6,708 nucleotides of DNA from Coriobacteriaceae bacterium (GTDB lineage Bacteria; Actinomycetota; Coriobacteriia; Coriobacteriales; UMGS124): positions 1 to 6,708 of the forward strand of contig JAHZHK010000136.1 in the NCBI GenBank assembly GCA_019420325.1, read 5' to 3'. The notes beneath the pieces were generated by a model that was not told where the DNA came from, did not search any database, and saw only the letters and a list, made by a program, of their open reading frames with translations. A program made the position numbers and the translations under genes. Positions 4,976 to 6,708 of this stretch are shown here, one piece after another; position 1 is the first letter of the stretch, and the number at the start of each line of letters is the position of its first letter.

Positions 4976-5665
4976 TTACCTCGTGCGCTTGTCCGTCTTG
5001 CGGGCGATGACGTCGCCGACCGACTGGATGACCTGAACGAGGATAACGCACAGCACGACGGAGACGATCATGACGTCGACCTTGTAGCGCTGGTAACCGT
5101 AGCGGATGGCGATGTCGCCCAGACCGCCGGCACCCACGCAGCCCGCCATGGCGGCATAGCCGAAAAGCGTGATGAAGGTGATGGCCGCACCGCGAATGAG
5201 CGACGGCAGGCTCTCCTTGAGGTACACCTTCGTCACAAGCTGCCAGGTGTTGGCGCCAAACGACTGGCCGGCCTCCACAAGGCCGCCGTCGATGTCGGCC
5301 AGGCTCTGCTCCACCATGCGCGCAACAAAGGGGATGGCGCACACCGTAAGCGGCACGATGGCGCCGGGAACGCCCAGCGAGGTGCCGGCGACCAGGCGCG
5401 TGAACGGGATGATGCACACAAGTAAGATAATGAAGGGGATGGAGCGAAGCACGTTCACAATCCAGCCGAGCACGGCGTTGAGGACAGGCTTGGGATGCAG
5501 GCCGTTCTTAGCCGTGATCACAAGGATGACGCCCAGCGGCACGCCCACGAGATAGGCGAGCAGCACCGAGACGCCCGTCATCACGATGGAGTCGCACACG
5601 CCCTTGGCCATGAGGTTGCCGTAGGTGTCGATAAAGGTCTGGACAACGGATACGATCTCGTCCAT
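4976..5665 (-). CDS. metI: Methionine-type ABC transporter permease MetI
   Basis: This is the inner-membrane channel subunit of the MetNI importer, which takes up L- and D-methionine and some derivatives with a MetQ binding protein. The 229-residue length is close to E. coli MetI (217). About five membrane helices are visible: roughly 26-51, 63-87, 100-118, 158-178 and 196-217. The cytoplasmic EAA coupling loop lies between helices 3 and 4: EAGQSFGANTWQLV (131-144) runs on to LP (153-154) and contacts the ATPase. GYAAMAGCVGAGGLGD (169-184) is typical of MetI-like permeases. The start is supported by AAGGAGG (5674-5680), eight bases upstream and inside the last codons of metN; the metN stop and the metI start are three bases apart. 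This coupling argues for one transcript and a fixed subunit ratio. The substrate is inferred from family resemblance; related MetI-like systems can carry other amino acids or peptides. Confidence 0.93.
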   Translation of the reverse strand: MDEIVSVVQTFIDTYGNLMAKGVCDSIVMTGVSVLLAYLVGVPLGVILVITAKNGLHPKPVLNAVLGWIVNVLRSIPFIILLVCIIPFTRLVAGTSLGVPGAIVPLTVCAIPFVARMVEQSLADIDGGLVEAGQSFGANTWQLVTKVYLKESLPSLIRGAAITFITLFGYAAMAGCVGAGGLGDIAIRYGYQRYKVDVMIVSVVLCVILVQVIQSVGDVIARKTDKRTR

Positions 5666-5668
5666 GGC

Positions 5669-6457
5669 TTAGGCCTCCTTCACGTCGTCGAGCACGACGT
5701 CGCCGCCGGTCACGATGGAGTCGTAGGCGAGCAGGGCCTTCGTGACCTTGCTGCGCGGATTGCGGAAGACCTCCTGCGTGGGGCCCTCCTCCACGATGCG
5801 GCCGTCGTCGATGACGGCGATGCGGTTGCAAGCCTTCTGCGCCACCGCGAGGGAGTGGGTGATCATGATCATCGTGACGCCGAGTTCCTTGTTGATGTTG
5901 CCAAGCAGCTCGAGCACGCCCACCGTGGTGCGGGTGTCCAGGGCGCTCGTCGCCTCGTCGCACAACATGATCTTGGGGTTGTTGGCAAGCGCGCGGGCAA
6001 TGGCGACGCGCTGCTGCTGACCGCCGGACAGCTGGCTGGGATAGTGGCCCTCTTTGTCGGCCAGGCCCACCAGCTCAAGAAGCTCGCGGGCACGCTTGGC
6101 GCGGTCCGCCTTGGGCATGCCGCCACGCACCTCGAGGGGGAACATGACGTTGGCCAGCACCGTACGCTGCTGGAACAGGCTGAAGTTCTGGAAAATCATG
6201 CCGATGGAAGAACGCAGCTCGAGCAGCTTCTTGCCGGAGTAGCCCGAGATGTCCTGGCCGTCGATGATGATGCGGCCCGACGAGGGGCGCTCCAGCAGGT
6301 TGAGGCAGCGTACAAGCGTGGACTTGCCCGCGCCCGACGAACCAATGATGCCGAAGACGTCGCCGTCGTTGATGGTGAGGTCTATGTCATGCAAGACATG
6401 GTGAGGGTTGTCGGTGCCCTCCCCAAAGACCTTGTTAAGGTGTTCGATTTGAATCAT
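5669..6457 (-). CDS. metN: Methionine-type ABC transporter ATP-binding protein MetN, lacking the NIL domain
   Basis: This cytoplasmic ATPase powers the MetI permease. All nucleotide-binding elements are intact in its 262 residues: Walker A GSSGAGKST (39-47), Q-loop Gln90 (MIFQNFSLF), signature LSGGQQQR (143-150), Walker B IMLCDEAT with Asp167/Glu168, D-loop SALD (171-174) and switch His201. The ends of both strand and helix motifs match MetN rather than other amino-acid ABC ATPases (for example FGIIGSSGAGKSTLVRC and the spacing to NFSLF). E. coli MetN has 343 residues, with a C-terminal NIL/ACT-like domain that binds methionine and shuts transport down. Here the protein stops shortly after the ATPase domain with an acidic tail (DVVLDDVKEA), so that control is absent. 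A clear TAA stop and a well-placed metI ribosome binding site argue against a frameshift. A GGGGAAGAGAG purine run precedes the ATG. Confidence 0.93.
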   Translation of the reverse strand: MIQIEHLNKVFGEGTDNPHHVLHDIDLTINDGDVFGIIGSSGAGKSTLVRCLNLLERPSSGRIIIDGQDISGYSGKKLLELRSSIGMIFQNFSLFQQRTVLANVMFPLEVRGGMPKADRAKRARELLELVGLADKEGHYPSQLSGGQQQRVAIARALANNPKIMLCDEATSALDTRTTVGVLELLGNINKELGVTMIMITHSLAVAQKACNRIAVIDDGRIVEEGPTQEVFRNPRSKVTKALLAYDSIVTGGDVVLDDVKEA

Positions 6458-6492
6458 GTCTCTCTTCCCCTATGTGCTCGAACGCTTTTTGG

Positions 6493-6512
6493 GCCCCGAG
6501 CTGCAGCGGGGC
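6493..6512. promoter_or_regulatory. Palindrome in the metNI leader, possible operator or hairpin
   Basis: GCCCCG (6493-6498) and CGGGGC (6507-6512) flank eight bases centred on CTGCAG. The dyad starts directly after the -10 box and overlaps the expected transcription start, a common operator position. As RNA it would form a 6-bp hairpin in a leader of only about 50 bases. No T-tract follows on the minus strand, so it is not a terminator there. The leader is too short for a SAM (S-box) riboswitch or a T-box. Confidence 0.4.
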
Positions 6513-6513
6513 A

Positions 6514-6519
6514 ACTATA
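6514..6519 (-). promoter_or_regulatory. Putative -10 box of the metNI promoter
   Basis: The minus strand reads TATAGT, five of six matches to TATAAT, about 56 bases before the metN ATG. The region 17-18 bases upstream (TTTATC) is a poor -35 box and overlaps the preceding terminator stem. An activator or an alternative start is therefore possible. Confidence 0.45.
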
Positions 6520-6523
6520 CGCG

Positions 6524-6554
6524 AAAAGGGGCACGGCGATAAACGCCGCGCCCC
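6524..6554 (-). terminator. Intrinsic terminator of the FMN-binding protein gene
   Basis: On the minus strand an 11-pair stem, GGGGCGCGGCG with CGCCGTGCCCC (one wobble), has the loop TTTAT and is followed by TTTT (6524-6527). It lies about 75 bases after the stop at 6629 and directly before the metNI promoter, so the two units are separate. Confidence 0.88.
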
Positions 6555-6628
6555 ATAAGCTGATACGAACCATCAAACGCAAGGTGCCGAGTCGAAGAAC
6601 CTCGCTAAGACGGTGGTCAACCTCATTC

Positions 6629-6708
6629 TTACTTTGCCTGCTCAAGAGCCTCGTCGACGGCCGTGAAGATGGCCTTGGAGGTGACGGTGGCGCCGGAGAC
6701 GGCGTCGA
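6629..6708 (-). CDS. FMN-binding domain protein, C-terminal end (cut by window edge)
   Basis: Only the last 25 codons and the TAA stop are inside the window. The peptide begins DAVSGATVTSKAIFTAV and ends EQAK. D-A-V-S-G-A-T matches the Dxx[ST]GAT motif of FMN_bind domains (NqrC/RnfG type), where the flavin transferase ApbE attaches FMN to the threonine through a phosphoester bond. The motif followed by one amphipathic helix and a stop is the usual end of such a domain. Proteins of this type act at the membrane in Rnf/Nqr complexes or in extracellular flavin electron transfer. Which one this is cannot be decided from the fragment. The partial codon at the edge shows that the gene continues to the right. 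Confidence 0.85.
   Translation of the reverse strand, partial: DAVSGATVTSKAIFTAVDEALEQAK

Noticed and set aside
6454..6645. Minus-strand frame of 63 codons with a hydrophobic stretch before metN
   Set aside because: It overlaps the FMN-binding gene's stop, a terminator, the metNI promoter and the metN start, so it is a chance frame.

Overview
The window comes from a high-GC Gram-positive chromosome. The most likely source is a gut Coriobacteriia member (Collinsella/Olsenella type). This is inferred from the very Ala/Pro-rich DnaX, strong GGAGG-type ribosome binding sites, the short MetN and the mix of families; there is no rRNA or other marker to prove it. No tRNA, rRNA, CRISPR array, insertion sequence or complete mobile element is visible.

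Region 1 (about 1-1900) looks accessory. It holds an exported protein of unknown function (14-490, possibly cut by the window edge), a BlaI/MecI-type winged-helix repressor (537-899), and a 29-residue single-span membrane peptide (1055-1144). The peptide has its own sigma70-like promoter, ribosome binding site and terminator hairpin. On the opposite strand lies the C-terminal remnant of an AAA_14/DUF4143 ATPase (1206-1817). The remnant's upstream break abuts two copies of a 19-bp imperfect palindrome (1830-1880). Parts of this region are clearly lower in GC than the rest.

Region 2 (1904-4713, minus strand) is dnaX, the tau subunit of the DNA polymerase III clamp loader. It is 910 residues long and ends at a strong intrinsic terminator. 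After a normal AAA+ clamp-loader core comes a disordered Ala/Pro/Gln-rich half. That half carries five copies of a nine-residue motif, LP[S/A]FARMPQ, around a small folded-looking domain. This is the most unusual feature of the window.

Region 3 (4919-6519, minus strand) is a two-gene metN-metI operon for a methionine-type ABC importer: promoter, leader palindrome, metN (ATPase), metI (permease), terminator. MetN lacks the C-terminal NIL methionine-sensing domain, and no metQ binding-protein gene is next to it.

Region 4 (6524-6708) is the end of a gene for an FMN-binding-domain protein. Its last 25 codons include the covalent flavinylation motif and are followed by a terminator.

From 1981 to the right edge every gene is on the minus strand, but terminators at 6524, 4919 and 1904 split them into three separate transcription units. 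The clamp loader, the importer and the flavoprotein are neighbours rather than one pathway.
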